DNA of 64,000 bases from NCBI RefSeq assembly GCF_900070365.1, contig NZ_LN850107.1:4960001-5024000 (forward strand), written 5' to 3'. How positions within the stretch are numbered: the first letter of the stretch is position 1; the number at the start of each line of letters is the position of its first letter. The position numbers and the translations under genes were made by a program. Under the pieces are notes generated by a model. That model saw nothing but the letters and a program-made list of their open reading frames with translations, made no database searches and had not been told where the DNA came from. This DNA is from Alloactinosynnema sp. L-07. GTDB taxonomy: Bacteria > Actinomycetota > Actinomycetes > Mycobacteriales > Pseudonocardiaceae. This document shows, one piece after another, positions 52,244 to 62,537 of this stretch.

Positions 52244-52882
52244 CTACGAAGCCGGATCCTCGTCAGCCTTGGGCGGGTAGCGACGGCGAGACTCCGCGGT
52301 CTGGGCCAGCCTGCGCAGGGCACTAAGGGCCGAGTCGCCCAGAACGGTGCCGACGACCACGCTCTCCAGGACCCGATCGACCTCCGCGACGCCCTCCACG
52401 TAGTCGAGATCCACCGCCGCGATCAGCTCACAGGCCTTCGCGTACCGGCGCATCCCGGCGATGAGCCGCTCGTGCCCGATCTCCCTGGCCGCGGTGAACA
52501 CCGCCGCCAGCGACGACACCGACGGGTGGTCGGTGCCGCACCCCCACTCCAACTCCTCCAGCAGCGCCCCGACCTCCGCCAGCGCGTCCGGGTCCACGTC
52601 GGCGGGCTCGTCCACCAGCGCCTTGGACACCGTCCCCATGAGCTTGTCGACGTTGTCCACCGGCGAGTCGACCGTCGCGAGCACCTCCCGGACCGCCGCG
52701 ACCGACAGGCCGCCGATGTCGATCATCGCGCGGACCAGGCGCAGCCTGCGCACGTGCCCGTCGTCGTATTGCGCCTGATTGGGGCTGGTGCGCTCGCCCG
52801 GCGGGAGCATGCCCTCCCGCAGGTAGAACTTGATCGTCGGCACCGCGACACCGCTGCGCCTGCTCAGTTCGGCGATCCGCAC
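52244..52882 (-). CDS. MerR-family transcriptional regulator
   Basis: 212 aa. The N-terminal winged helix is RIAELSRRSGVAVPTIKFYLREG and the second helix runs through DDGHVRRLRLVRAMIDIGGL. An extended C-terminal region of ~130 residues, of unknown ligand, follows; no Cys cluster suggests a metal. It is divergent from the membrane genes that start at 52976. The dyads at 52917-52956 lie between them, so it probably controls them and itself. Confidence 0.88.
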   Translation of the reverse strand: MRIAELSRRSGVAVPTIKFYLREGMLPPGERTSPNQAQYDDGHVRRLRLVRAMIDIGGLSVAAVREVLATVDSPVDNVDKLMGTVSKALVDEPADVDPDALAEVGALLEELEWGCGTDHPSVSSLAAVFTAAREIGHERLIAGMRRYAKACELIAAVDLDYVEGVAEVDRVLESVVVGTVLGDSALSALRRLAQTAESRRRYPPKADEDPAS

Positions 52883-52916
52883 GCAAACCTCCTCTTGAAA
52901 TCCGGCCCGACCAGAT

Positions 52917-52956
52917 GGATAGTGTACCTATCGGATAGTGGAGAGTGACACTATCC
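52917..52956. promoter_or_regulatory. Inverted GGATAGTGT repeats between divergent genes
   Basis: GGATAGTGT at 52917-52925 and its complement ACACTATCC at 52948-52956 form a 9-bp dyad, with a further GGATAGTGG at 52933-52941. The cluster lies in the gap between the MerR gene and the membrane gene and is the likely MerR operator. Confidence 0.6.
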
Positions 52957-52975
52957 ATTCATGCAGGGGGTACGT

Positions 52976-53908
52976 ATGGACGCCCGGATAGCCAAAGCGA
53001 TCGACTGGCACCGCCCGTTGATGCTCTTCTCCTTCGCCATGACCGCGGTCGCGGCCTTCTCCTTGGTCGGCCTCGTCGTGGACGACCGCCTGGTCGTCGA
53101 CGCCCCGGTCTGGCTCAAGCCGTTCAAGTTCGCCGTGTCCTTCATCCTCTACAGCGTCACCTGGGCCTGGCTGATGTCGCTGCACCCGCGCCGCCCGCGC
53201 TGGCTGCACCACACGGGAACGGTCCTGGTCGGCGCCGGGGTGGTCGAGATGGCGATCATCGTCGGGCAGGCGCTGCGCGGCAAACGCAGCCACTTCAACA
53301 CCGAGACCGCCTTCGACAGCGCCCTGTTCAACGTCATGGGCCTGACGGTGGTCGTCCTCTGGATCGCCACACTCGTCGCGTCCATATCGCTGGCCCGCAC
53401 CCGCTACGCGCCGCGCTCGCTGACCGTGGCGATCAACCTCGGCATGGGGATCTCCCTGGCCGGGATGCTCATCGGCGCGGTGATGTCGAGCCAGCAGACC
53501 GGCGTCGACGGCATCGCGGGCGCGCACTCGGTCGGCGCGGCCGACGGCGGCCCGATCATGCCGGTCACCGGCTGGAGCACGGTCGCGGGCGATCTGCGGG
53601 TCGGCCACTTCGTCGGCATCCACGCCGTCCAGGCGCTTCCGCTGATCGCGCTGCTGGTCACCGTCCTGGCGACCCGGTACGCCATCCTCGCCGACGAGCG
53701 CGTCCGCACCCGCCTGGCCTGGACGGCGGGCGGCGTCTACATCGGACTCTTCGCGCTGGTCACCTGGCAGGCGTTCCGCGGGCAGGCCCTGGTCCAGCCC
53801 GACGCCCTCACGCTGCTCGGGTTCGCGGCGATCGTCGCCGGGGGGATCGCCGGGGTCGCGTGGGCGAGGGCGGCGCACACCGAGATCCGCGAGTCGGTGG
53901 CCGCGTGA
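52976..53908 (+). CDS. Multi-pass membrane protein, MerR-linked
   Basis: 310 aa from ATG 52976, preferred over ATG 52961 because GGGGG lies 5 nt upstream. Eight or so transmembrane helices are predicted ([51 protein letters not shown]; and more). No signature of a known transporter or enzyme is visible. It overlaps the following ABA4-like gene by 4 bp (GTGA), so the two are translationally coupled. The MerR gene is divergent. The function is unknown; a joint role with the ABA4-like protein is inferred only from the coupling. Confidence 0.75.
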   Translation: MDARIAKAIDWHRPLMLFSFAMTAVAAFSLVGLVVDDRLVVDAPVWLKPFKFAVSFILYSVTWAWLMSLHPRRPRWLHHTGTVLVGAGVVEMAIIVGQALRGKRSHFNTETAFDSALFNVMGLTVVVLWIATLVASISLARTRYAPRSLTVAINLGMGISLAGMLIGAVMSSQQTGVDGIAGAHSVGAADGGPIMPVTGWSTVAGDLRVGHFVGIHAVQALPLIALLVTVLATRYAILADERVRTRLAWTAGGVYIGLFALVTWQAFRGQALVQPDALTLLGFAAIVAGGIAGVAWARAAHTEIRESVAA

Positions 53909-54321
53909 CGTCACTGCTGTTCGACCTCGCGTTCTGGGTCACCGTCCCGTTCTGGGGCCTGATGGTCGTCGCGCCGCGCTGGTCGTGGACCCACCGGATC
54001 GTGTCGTCGCCGTGGATCGTGCTGCCGACCCTGGTCGTCTGGGCGATCTTGGCCGTGCCGCTGTTCCCCGAGCTGTGGTCGGCGGTGACGTCGCCGTCGC
54101 TGGCGAAGTTCCAGGCGTTCGCCGCCGACGACGGCGCGGTGGCGCTGCTCTGGGCGCAGATCATCGCGTGGGACCTGTTCATCGGCCGATGGATGTACCT
54201 GGAGTCACGCACGCTGAACATCCACCCCCTGATCATGGGACCCCTGCTCGTGTTCACCATCCTGTTGTCCCCGATCGGGTTGCCCGTGTTCCTCGTGCTG
54301 CGAGCGCGCTCCCGCGCGTAG
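53905..54321 (+). CDS. ABA4-like membrane protein
   Basis: 138 aa from GTG 53905, which overlaps the upstream stop. The DUF4281/ABA4-like pattern is visible: a first hydrophobic segment ([18 protein letters not shown]), [14 protein letters not shown], the [19 protein letters not shown] motif, and a final helix ([20 protein letters not shown]). Four transmembrane helices are predicted. The plant relative acts in neoxanthin formation; in bacteria the function is unknown. Its stop TAG is also the start of the TAGGCT promoter box of deoD. Confidence 0.78.
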   Translation: MTSLLFDLAFWVTVPFWGLMVVAPRWSWTHRIVSSPWIVLPTLVVWAILAVPLFPELWSAVTSPSLAKFQAFAADDGAVALLWAQIIAWDLFIGRWMYLESRTLNIHPLIMGPLLVFTILLSPIGLPVFLVLRARSRA

Positions 54322-54324
54322 GCT
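54319..54324 (+). promoter_or_regulatory. -10 box of leaderless promoter, deoD
   Basis: TAGGCT is 6 nt before GTG 54331. Its TAG is the stop codon of the ABA4-like gene. Confidence 0.5.
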
Positions 54325-54330
54325 CGCCGC

Positions 54331-55143
54331 GTGACCGCCATCGACATCGACATCGACCCCACCGCGTTCGCCGAGCAGGCAGCGCAAGCGCTTGCCGCCC
54401 GGACCGGGGTCGATCAGCACGACATCGCGCTCGTCCTCGGCTCCGGCTGGAAACCCGCCGCCGACGCCATCGGCGACCTGGTCGCCGAGGTGCCGATGGC
54501 CGACCTGCCGGGCTTCCTGGCCCCGACGGTCGCCGGGCACGGCGGGACGATCCGCTCGGTGCGGGTCGAGGACAAGCGGGTGCTGATCGTGCTCGGCCGC
54601 ACGCACCTCTACGAGGGTCACCCGATCGCGCGGGTCGTCCACGGCGTGCGCACGGCCGCCGCGTCCGGGGTGCGCGCGATCGTGCTGACCAACGCGGCGG
54701 GCTGCATGGTCGAGGGCGCCAAGGTGGGCCAGCCGATCGTGATCAGCGACCACCTCAACCTCACCGCGCGCTCCCCTCTGGTCGGCGCCGACTTCGTCGA
54801 CCTGACCGACCTGTACTCGCCGCGCCTGCGCGCGATCGCCAAAGAGATCGACCCCACGCTGATCGAAGCCGTCTACGCGGGCCTGCCCGGTCCGCACTTC
54901 GAGACCCCGGCCGAGATCAACATGCTGCGCGTGATGGGCGCGGGCCTGGTCGGCATGTCGACGGTCCTGGAGGCCATCGCCGCGCGCGCGGCGGGCGTCG
55001 AGGTGTTCGGGCTGTCGCTGGTGACGAACCTGGCCGCGGGCATCACCGGTGAGCCACTCAACCACGAAGAGGTCCTGGAGGCGGGCCGGGTCGCGGCGAG
55101 CTCGATGGGCACGCTGCTGCGCGAGCTGGTCCTGCGCTCGTGA
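54331..55143 (+). CDS. deoD: Purine nucleoside phosphorylase
   Basis: 270 aa. A class I (trimeric-type) PNP: the phosphate-binding [15 protein letters not shown] start, [11 protein letters not shown], the [17 protein letters not shown] and [14 protein letters not shown] segments, [18 protein letters not shown], and [10 protein letters not shown]. It splits purine nucleosides with phosphate to base and ribose-1-phosphate. It corresponds to deoD (Rv3307). The start GTG has a TAGGCT box 6 nt before it. pmmB begins 4 bp before its stop. Confidence 0.95.
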   Translation: MTAIDIDIDPTAFAEQAAQALAARTGVDQHDIALVLGSGWKPAADAIGDLVAEVPMADLPGFLAPTVAGHGGTIRSVRVEDKRVLIVLGRTHLYEGHPIARVVHGVRTAAASGVRAIVLTNAAGCMVEGAKVGQPIVISDHLNLTARSPLVGADFVDLTDLYSPRLRAIAKEIDPTLIEAVYAGLPGPHFETPAEINMLRVMGAGLVGMSTVLEAIAARAAGVEVFGLSLVTNLAAGITGEPLNHEEVLEAGRVAASSMGTLLRELVLRS

Positions 55144-56801
55144 GCAGGCTGACCTCGGACCTGCGCGACCGGGCGTTCCGCTGGATCGCCGACGACCCCG
55201 ACCCCGAGACCAAGCTCGAACTGCAGAAGGTCGTCGCCGCGGCGATGGGCGGCGACCCTGCCGCGGTGGACGAGGTCGCCGACCGGATGGCGGGCACGCT
55301 GGAGTTCGGCACGGCGGGCCTGCGCGGCCCGGTGCGGGCGGGCTCCAACGGGATGAACCGCGCGGTCGTCATCCGCACCACGGCAGGCCTGGCGGAGTGG
55401 CTGCACGCGCAGGGCCACGCCGGTGGCATCGTCGTCGTCGGCCGCGACGCCCGCCGGGGTTCCGAGGTGTTCCACACCGATGTCGCCGGGGTGCTGGCTG
55501 CGGCCGGGTTCGACGTGCGGGTGCTGCCCCAGCCGCTGCCGACGCCAGTGCTGGCGTTCGCGGTGCGCGAGTTCAGCGCGGTCGCGGGCGTGCAGATCAC
55601 CGCGTCGCACAACCCGCCCGCCGACAACGGCTACAAGCTCTACGTCGACTCGGGCGCGCAGATCGTGCCGCCCGCCGACCGCCAGATCGAGACCGCGGTC
55701 ACCGCGAGCCCGCCCGCGGTGTCGGTCCCCCGCTCTGACTCGTGGACCCGCCTGGGCGACGAGGTGCTCCAGCGCTACCTCGACCACGTGGCGACGCTGC
55801 CGCACGGAACGGCCCGCGAACTGCGCGTCGCGGCGACCGCCCTGCACGGCGTCGGCGCGGGGCCGCTCGCGCTGGCGCTGAACCAGGCCGGGTTCGTCGA
55901 CGTGCGGATGGTCGCCGAACAGGCCCAGCCCGACGCCGACTTCCCGACCGTACCGTTCCCCAACCCGGAGGAGCCGGGCGCCACGGACCTGTTGCTCGCC
56001 AAGGCCGCCGACGTCGACGCCGACCTCGCCATCGCCCTGGACCCCGACGCCGACCGCTGCGCCGTCGGCGTGCGAGCGCCCGACGGCACCTGGCGCATGC
56101 TGCTCGGCGATGAGACCGGCGCGTTGCTCGGTCAGCATGTTCTGTCCACTTTGGATCGGATCGCGCACCCGGATCCGTTGGTGGCCAACACGATCGTCTC
56201 GTCGTCGCTACTGGAGTCGGTCGCCGACGCCGCCGGGGTCCGTTACGACGCCACACTGACCGGCTTCAAGTGGCTGGTCCGCGCGGGCGACGGCAAGGGA
56301 ACCGGGCTGGTCTACGCCTACGAGGAAGCCCTCGGCCACTGCGTCGACCCGGACTCCGTGCGCGACAAGGACGGCATCTCCGCCGCCGTCCTGATCTGCG
56401 ACCTGGCCGCCACCCTCCGCGCCGCGGGCCGCACCTTGCTCGACGCGCTCGACGACCTCGCCGTTGCCCACGGACTGCACCTGACCAGGCAGGTCTCGCT
56501 GCGGGTCACCGACCTGGCCAAGATCAGCGGCCTGATGTCGGACCTGCGCGTCGATCCGCCCGCCGAACTGGCCGGGGTGCCGGTGACCAGCGAGGACTTA
56601 CTGCCGAAGGCCGATGTCCTGCGCTTCACCGGGGACGGCGTGCGGGTCGTCGTCCGTCCATCCGGGACGGAGCCGAAGATCAAGGCGTACCTGGAGGTCG
56701 TGGAACCGGTCCCGTCCCGCGATTCGCTGCCCGACATCCGCGCGAAGGCGGCGGGCAGCCTGGACGCGCTCGCCGACGAGGTGGCGGGCCTGCTGCGGTA
56801 G
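55140..56801 (+). CDS. pmmB: Phosphomannomutase/phosphoglucomutase
   Basis: 553 aa from GTG 55140. The catalytic Ser lies in [16 protein letters not shown], the metal-binding loop in [13 protein letters not shown], the sugar-binding loop near [13 protein letters not shown], and the phosphate-binding C-terminus in [15 protein letters not shown]. It overlaps deoD by 4 bp, so the two are expressed together; PNP products (ribose-1-phosphate) could be substrates for a phosphopentomutase-like activity, though PmmB members are best known for hexose phosphates. The counterpart is Rv3308. Confidence 0.95.
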   Translation: MSRLTSDLRDRAFRWIADDPDPETKLELQKVVAAAMGGDPAAVDEVADRMAGTLEFGTAGLRGPVRAGSNGMNRAVVIRTTAGLAEWLHAQGHAGGIVVVGRDARRGSEVFHTDVAGVLAAAGFDVRVLPQPLPTPVLAFAVREFSAVAGVQITASHNPPADNGYKLYVDSGAQIVPPADRQIETAVTASPPAVSVPRSDSWTRLGDEVLQRYLDHVATLPHGTARELRVAATALHGVGAGPLALALNQAGFVDVRMVAEQAQPDADFPTVPFPNPEEPGATDLLLAKAADVDADLAIALDPDADRCAVGVRAPDGTWRMLLGDETGALLGQHVLSTLDRIAHPDPLVANTIVSSSLLESVADAAGVRYDATLTGFKWLVRAGDGKGTGLVYAYEEALGHCVDPDSVRDKDGISAAVLICDLAATLRAAGRTLLDALDDLAVAHGLHLTRQVSLRVTDLAKISGLMSDLRVDPPAELAGVPVTSEDLLPKADVLRFTGDGVRVVVRPSGTEPKIKAYLEVVEPVPSRDSLPDIRAKAAGSLDALADEVAGLLR

Positions 56802-56855
56802 CGCCATGGCCGTTACCCGCCAGACCGCGCGGCGCCGTCCGATCATGATTGAGGC

Positions 56856-57584
56856 ATGAACAAAGCAGCTCTCATCATCGGCGGCAGCCGCGGAATCGGC
56901 GCGGCGACAGCGATTCGGCTCGCCGAGGACGGCGCCGACGTCGCGTTCACCTTTCACACCAACGAGAACGCGGCGGCGTCCGTCGTGGACCGGATCAAGG
57001 CGGCCGGGCGGCGCGCGCTCGCCATCCAGGCCGACAGTGCCGACCCCGCCGCGGTCGCCGCCGCCGTCGACCAGGCGGCGGCCGAGTTCGGCAGGCTGGA
57101 CATCCTGGTCAACAACGCCGCCACCTACGTCGTGGAACCGTTGGCGGACCACGACATCGCGACCTTCGATCACAGCGTGTCCGTCAACGTCCGCGCGCCG
57201 TTCGCCGCCGTGCAGGCCGCGGCCAGGCACCTGCGGGAAGGCGGCCGGATCATCTCGGTCGGCACCATGGTCAACGACCGGGTGACCTTCCCCGGCCACG
57301 CGGGCTACGCCACGACGAAGACCGCGCTCATCGGGCTGACCAAGGCGCTCGGCCGCGAACTCGGCCCGCGCGGCATCACGGTCAACCTGGTCAACCCGGG
57401 CCCGACGGACACCGACCTCAACCCGGCCGACGGCCCCTACGCCGACACCATCCGCGGCTACACCGCTCTGGGCCGCTTCGCCGAACCCGCCGAGATCGCG
57501 GGCGCGGTGGCCTACCTGGCCGGCCCGGACGCGGGTTTCGTCACCGGCGCCACGCTGACCGTGGACGGCGGTTTCACGGCCTGA
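56856..57584 (+). CDS. SDR-family oxidoreductase
   Basis: 242 aa. A complete Rossmann fold: cofactor loop IIGGSRGIGAATAIRLA, then LDILVNNAATYV, and YATTK for the catalytic Tyr and Lys. The catalytic Ser position 14 residues before the Tyr is Thr here (SVGTMVNDRV), unlike most relatives. Thr can work in place of Ser, but activity may be weak or absent. The acidic residue after the cofactor loop (HTNENAAA) gives no strong NADP/NAD signal. It is 54 bp after pmmB. Confidence 0.85.
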   Translation: MNKAALIIGGSRGIGAATAIRLAEDGADVAFTFHTNENAAASVVDRIKAAGRRALAIQADSADPAAVAAAVDQAAAEFGRLDILVNNAATYVVEPLADHDIATFDHSVSVNVRAPFAAVQAAARHLREGGRIISVGTMVNDRVTFPGHAGYATTKTALIGLTKALGRELGPRGITVNLVNPGPTDTDLNPADGPYADTIRGYTALGRFAEPAEIAGAVAYLAGPDAGFVTGATLTVDGGFTA

Positions 57585-57604
57585 CTCTGGCAGAGTGGGT
57601 CACC

Positions 57605-58054
57605 GTGCCCAGGCTGCTGATCGTTCACCACACCCCGTCCCCGGCCCTGCAGGCGATGTTCGAGGCCGTGGTGTCCGGCGCGAGCGACCCCGAGCTGGCG
57701 GGCGTCGAGGTCGTCCGCGAACCCGCGCTCGGGGCGACGGCCGTCGACGTGTTGGCCGCGGACGCGATCGTGCTGGGCACCCCGGCCAACATCGGCTACA
57801 TGAGCGGCGCGCTCAAGCACTTCTTCGACACCGTCTACTACCCCTGCCTCGACGCGGGCCGGGGCACGCCGTTCGGGTTCTACGTCCACGGCAACGAGGG
57901 CACCGAGGGCGCGGTCGCGAGCATCCGGACCGTGACGAAGGGGATGGGCTGGGTCGTCGCCGCCGAGCCCGTGGTGGTTCTCGGACAGCCGACGAAGGCG
58001 GATCTGGAGCGCTGCTGGGAGCTGGGCGCGACCATCGCGGCGGGATTGCTGTAG
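57605..58054 (+). CDS. Flavodoxin-like FMN protein
   Basis: 149 aa from GTG 57605. It begins LLIVHHTPSPALQAMFEAV, the phosphate-binding loop, and continues with AIVLGTPANIGYMSGALKHF and FGFYVHGNEGTEGAVASI, typical of flavodoxin-like NADPH-dependent FMN reductases. It probably binds FMN and reduces a small electrophile. The SDR gene ends 20 bp before it and the two may be co-transcribed. Confidence 0.82.
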   Translation: MPRLLIVHHTPSPALQAMFEAVVSGASDPELAGVEVVREPALGATAVDVLAADAIVLGTPANIGYMSGALKHFFDTVYYPCLDAGRGTPFGFYVHGNEGTEGAVASIRTVTKGMGWVVAAEPVVVLGQPTKADLERCWELGATIAAGLL

Positions 58055-58172
58055 GTCACTCTCCGAATTCTCAAGACTACTGTCCACATTGTATGGCCGA
58101 TCCGGAAACGGATCGATTGCTCCGAGCGATGGCGCAGACGATGCCGGTATTCGCCCATTCGGAGGTAGTCCC

Positions 58173-59675
58173 ATGGCCACACGCGCGCGCTCGCGGGCAA
58201 TTCCAGTCCTGACCTGCGCGGCGGTCGTCGCCCTCGCCACGTCGACCCCCGCGTCGGCGGCGAACCCGATCACCTTCGCCCCCCGCGTCGACTACGCGAC
58301 CGGGAACCACCCCGAGGCCGTGATCGACGCCGACCTCAACGGGGACGGCAGGCCGGACCTGGTCACCGCCGACCGCTACCAGTGGGAACTGTCGGTGCTG
58401 CTCGGCACCGGCGGCGGCGCTTTCGCGGCGCGCGCCGCGGTGAATCCGGGTGAGGAGCCGACCGGGCTCGCCGACGCGGACTTCGACCGCGACGGCAAGG
58501 CCGACCTGGCGGTGACGATCGCGGGCCACGTCGCCATCCTGCGCGGACGCGGCGACGGGACGTTCGACCCATCGGTCAAGTTCCCGGTCAGCGGTGGCGC
58601 GGAGGGCATCGCCGCGGGCGACCTCAACGGGGACGGCAAGGCCGATGTCGTGATCAGCAGGCCGAACGGCGTGACCGTCCTGCTGGGTGCGGGCGACGGC
58701 ACCCTCGGCACCCCCACCGACTATGCCGCTGGCGGCTACTCACGCGGCGTCGTGCTCGCCGACCTCAACTCCGACACCAAGCCCGACATCGCCATCGCGG
58801 GCTTCTTCACCGGCACCGTCTCGGTCCTGGCGGGCAACGGCGACGGCACCTTCGGCGCCGCGGCGCAGTCCGCCTCGGGCGCCAACCCGATCGACATCGC
58901 CGCGGGCGACTTCAACGGCGACGGCAAGACCGACCTGGCCACGGCCAACTACGGCGACGGCAGCAGTGCGGTGCTGCTGGGAGCGGGCGACGGCACCTTC
59001 AGCGCCCCCACCGCCCAGGCGGTCGGCCCGAACCCGTTCAGCGTCGCGGTCGCCGACCTCGACATGGACGGTGACCACGACCTGGCCGTGGCCATCGCGG
59101 GCGCGGACTCGGTGGCGATCCTGGGCAACGGCGACGGCACGTTCGTCCCCGCCACGCCCCTGCCGACCGGCACCACTCCGACCGAGGTGCACGCCGTCGA
59201 TGTCGACGTCGACGCACGGCCCGACCTGGTCACCACCAACCGCTTCGCCGACGGCGTCTCGGTCATGCGCAACATCACCGTCCCCGACTTCGCCGACCTC
59301 GCGGTCACGATGACGGCCACCCCGCGCCTCGGCGTGCTGGTCCCGGCGTTGGACTACACGATCTCGGTGCGCAACAACGGCCCCGACACCGTCGACAGCG
59401 CCACCATCACCGCGGCGCTGCCCGCCCGCACCACCGTGGTCCCCGGCCCGGGCTGCACCGTCGCGAACCGGGTGCTGACCTGCGCCATCGAACCGATGGC
59501 CAGCGGCGCTAGCACGACCAAGACCTTCCGCATCCCGCTCGGCCCACTGACCATCAACACCTACAAGATCACCGCCAAGCGGGTGGCCAGCGTGCCCGCG
59601 GACCCGACGCCCGCCAACGACAGCGCTACCGTCACCTGCGCGCACATCGGCGTCGTCGCCGCCGTCTGCAGGTAA
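58173..59675 (+). CDS. Secreted seven-bladed FG-GAP beta-propeller with DUF11 domain
   Basis: 500 aa from ATG 58173 with GGAGG 7 nt upstream. A signal peptide (VLTCAAVVALATSTPAS) is followed by seven FG-GAP/VCBS repeats, each with a D-x-D/N-x-D-G-type calcium loop. The loops read DADLNGDGRPD, DADFDRDGKAD, GDLNGDGKAD, ADLNSDTKPD, GDFNGDGKTD, ADLDMDGDHD and VDVDVDARPD. A DUF11 domain follows (VRNNGPDTVDSATITAALPA) and a Cys-bearing C-terminus (GCTVAN; TCAHIG). This is an extracellular propeller, perhaps for adhesion or polymer binding. A hairpin terminator follows. Confidence 0.9.
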   Translation: MATRARSRAIPVLTCAAVVALATSTPASAANPITFAPRVDYATGNHPEAVIDADLNGDGRPDLVTADRYQWELSVLLGTGGGAFAARAAVNPGEEPTGLADADFDRDGKADLAVTIAGHVAILRGRGDGTFDPSVKFPVSGGAEGIAAGDLNGDGKADVVISRPNGVTVLLGAGDGTLGTPTDYAAGGYSRGVVLADLNSDTKPDIAIAGFFTGTVSVLAGNGDGTFGAAAQSASGANPIDIAAGDFNGDGKTDLATANYGDGSSAVLLGAGDGTFSAPTAQAVGPNPFSVAVADLDMDGDHDLAVAIAGADSVAILGNGDGTFVPATPLPTGTTPTEVHAVDVDVDARPDLVTTNRFADGVSVMRNITVPDFADLAVTMTATPRLGVLVPALDYTISVRNNGPDTVDSATITAALPARTTVVPGPGCTVANRVLTCAIEPMASGASTTKTFRIPLGPLTINTYKITAKRVASVPADPTPANDSATVTCAHIGVVAAVCR

Positions 59676-59684
59676 CCCCACTAA

Positions 59685-60702
<1,018 letters not shown>

Positions 60703-60706
<4 letters not shown>

Positions 60707-61080
60707 GCGGAAGCCTCCTGAGTGCGCATGATGCGCTCATAGTTGTCGATCTTGTAGTCGAGCGCCGCGAGCGACGACTGGAGGTCGGCGATCCGCGCGC
60801 GCACATCGGCGCGGTGCTCCTCAAGGATCGTCTTGCGCGGCGCCGCGGTGACCGGGCCCTGTCTGCACAGTCGGGCGTACTCGCGCATGAGCTTGATCGG
60901 CATGCCCGTCGTGCGCAGCCGCGTGAGGAAGGTCAGCCACGCGAGGTCGTCGTCGGAGTAGGCGCGACGGCCCGCCGCGTCGCGCGCGGGCGGGGCGATC
61001 AGGTCGATGCGCTCGTAGTACCTGAGGGTGTCGATCGACAGTCCACTGCGGTGGGCCGCCTCGGCGATCGGGTAAGTCAC
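60703..61080 (-). CDS. MerR-family regulator of the aldo/keto reductase
   Basis: 125 aa from GTG 61080. The winged helix is [20 protein letters not shown]; the basic helix runs [20 protein letters not shown]; the coiled dimerisation helix is [18 protein letters not shown]. No Cys-rich effector domain. It sits next to a promoter with a 19-bp spacer (61088-61118) typical of MerR-controlled promoters, so it most likely regulates itself and the reductase. Confidence 0.9.
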
Positions 61081-61087
61081 GCCATCG

Positions 61088-61118
61088 ACGGTAGGACCTG
61101 GAGTGCGCTCCAGGTCAA
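61088..61118 (-). promoter_or_regulatory. MerR-type promoter with 19-bp spacer and dyad
   Basis: On the minus strand TTGACC (61113-61118) and TACCGT (61088-61093) are separated by 19 bp. The dyad ACCTGGAG/CTCCAGGT spans the spacer (61095-61116, 20 of 22 bases symmetrical). The -10 box is 7 nt before GTG 61080. MerR regulators distort such long spacers to activate. Confidence 0.75.
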
Positions 61119-61520
61119 CTACAAATCACTCTCCTTGGGCAGAGCCCACGCTTCCAGGTGTTCGGCCATCTTCGGCACCTCGATGGCGCCGCGACCGACC
61201 TCGCGGACCACCTCCAGGGCCTGATCGGTGTCGGCGTCGATCCACCAGCCGTTGAGGTCGCAGAAGGTCACCGCCGCCACCCAGCCCAGACGCCAGTTGC
61301 CCTCGACCAGCGGGCGGGCCCGGACGATCGAGTCGAGCAGGGCGGCGGCCTTGAGCCAGAGCGTGTCGTAGGCCTCCACTCCGAGCACGGTGGCGCGGGG
61401 CCGGTGCGCGGCGGAGTCGAGCAGGCCGAGGTCGCGGACCACCAGGTCGCCACCGGTCACCGCGGCGGCGAGGACGAGCAGGTCACTGGCATCGAGATAG
61501 GTCGTCACCGGCCGGGTCAC
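61119..61520 (-). CDS. Doc-like toxin with degenerate Fic motif
   Basis: 133 aa from GTG 61520, overlapping the antitoxin stop by 4 bp. The Doc fold is recognisable: TTYLDASDLLVLAAAV, LVVRDLGLLDSAAHRP, EAYDTLWLKAAALLDSI, and the Fic motif region RARPLVEGNWRLGW. Compared with the usual H-x-(F/L)-x-(D/E)-(G/A)-N-K-R, the catalytic His is Arg and the Lys is Trp. Kinase or AMP-transfer activity is therefore doubtful. It may be an inactivated toxin or a divergent one. The gene pair is intact in frame. Confidence 0.75.
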   Translation of the reverse strand: MTRPVTTYLDASDLLVLAAAVTGGDLVVRDLGLLDSAAHRPRATVLGVEAYDTLWLKAAALLDSIVRARPLVEGNWRLGWVAAVTFCDLNGWWIDADTDQALEVVREVGRGAIEVPKMAEHLEAWALPKESDL

Positions 61521-61723
61521 ACCGTGCCGATGCGGTCGAGCAGGCCCCGGTAGCGGGGCAAGACGCGGCCGAGCACCTCGCCGAGCTGCTCCTCCTTGTG
61601 CAGCCTGGCCCACCGGTCGGCCAGCGCCAGGCGCAGGATCTCCTGCTTGGAGCGCCCTTCGGCGGCGGCGAGCTCATCGAGCCGCGCGTTCTCCTCGTCG
61701 GTCAGTCGCAAGGTCATCGCCAT
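61517..61723 (-). CDS. Ribbon-helix-helix antitoxin
   Basis: 68 aa from ATG 61723; an ATG two codons later is also possible. The N-terminal strand and two helices of an RHH domain are visible (MTLRLTDEENARLDELAAAE; GRSKQEILRLALADRW). A C-terminal tail (LHKEEQLGEVLGRVLPRYRG) should bind and neutralise the Doc-like protein. Such antitoxins also repress their own operon as dimers. The toxin gene follows with a 4-bp overlap. Confidence 0.8.
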   Translation of the reverse strand: MAMTLRLTDEENARLDELAAAEGRSKQEILRLALADRWARLHKEEQLGEVLGRVLPRYRGLLDRIGTV

Positions 61724-61788
61724 AATCCGATGGTACCACCGTGATACCAATAACTGTGTTACAAAACCCATTCGCGGTACGCTATGGC

Positions 61789-62394
61789 GTGCCCAGACCG
61801 AAGACCCACGACGACGCACTCCGGGTCCGCCTGCTCGACCGAGCAGGCGAACTCCTCTCCACCCAGGGCGCGTCCGCGTTGAGCCTGCGCAAACTGGCCG
61901 CCGACGTCGACACCTCCACCACCGCGGTCTACTCCCTGTTCGGCGGCAAACCCGCCCTGGTCCGGGAGTTATACGTGGAGGCGTTCGACCGCCTCGGCCG
62001 CCGCCTGCACGCCGTCACCCCGACCGGCGACCCCCACCAAGACCTGGTCCACCTCGGCATCGCCTACCGCGACAGTGCCGTGGCCGACCCCCACCTCTAC
62101 GCCATCATGTTCGGCGATGCCATCCCCGGCTTCGAACCGGACGAGGAAGCCCACGCCCTCGCGCTCTCGGCGCTGGCCCCGCTCCTGCGGACCATCAGCG
62201 CGGGCGTCGAGTCCGGGGTGTTCACCGGCCCGGCCGCCTCGATGACGATGGCGTGCTGGGCGATCGTGCACGGATTCGTCTCGCTGGAACTCACCGGCGC
62301 CCTCCCACCCGGGTTGGACGTCTCGTCGACCTACGAGACCGCCCTGCGCAACAACCTGGCGGGCTGGCTGCAGCCAGCCCCGACTGATACCTAA
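61789..62394 (+). CDS. TetR-family transcriptional regulator
   Basis: 201 aa from GTG 61789, which follows TACGCT. The helix-turn-helix is ALRVRLLDRAGELLSTQGAS, then LSLRKLAADVDTSTTAVYSL with FGGKPALVRELYVEAF. The C-terminal domain (AYRDSAVADPHLYAIMFGD; WAIVHGFVSLELTGALP) matches the WHG/TetR_C_33 type. The ligand is unknown. GATACCTAA and GTGATAC sequences flank it on both sides and may be its operator sites. No obvious target gene is adjacent apart from the divergent toxin-antitoxin pair. Confidence 0.85.
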   Translation: MPRPKTHDDALRVRLLDRAGELLSTQGASALSLRKLAADVDTSTTAVYSLFGGKPALVRELYVEAFDRLGRRLHAVTPTGDPHQDLVHLGIAYRDSAVADPHLYAIMFGDAIPGFEPDEEAHALALSALAPLLRTISAGVESGVFTGPAASMTMACWAIVHGFVSLELTGALPPGLDVSSTYETALRNNLAGWLQPAPTDT

Positions 62395-62441
62395 CTCCCA
62401 CCAGGGCTCACTTGTGATACCTAAATCGACTTGAGTATCAC
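62385..62441. promoter_or_regulatory. Repeated TGATACCTAA and GTGATAC dyad
   Basis: TGATACCTAA occurs at 62385-62394 and again at 62415-62424, 30 bp apart. GTGATAC at 62414-62420 and GTATCAC at 62435-62441 form a dyad with a 14-nt spacer. GTGATACC also appears at 61741, before the TetR gene. They may be TetR-family operators. Confidence 0.4.
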
Positions 62442-62537
62442 AACGGAGCCCATATCAATGCGCCTGACGATCGCCGAACGGCAGCGGCGCAACTGACATA
62501 GGTGGACGCCGGCGCGAACACCTGCTGACAAAAGACC

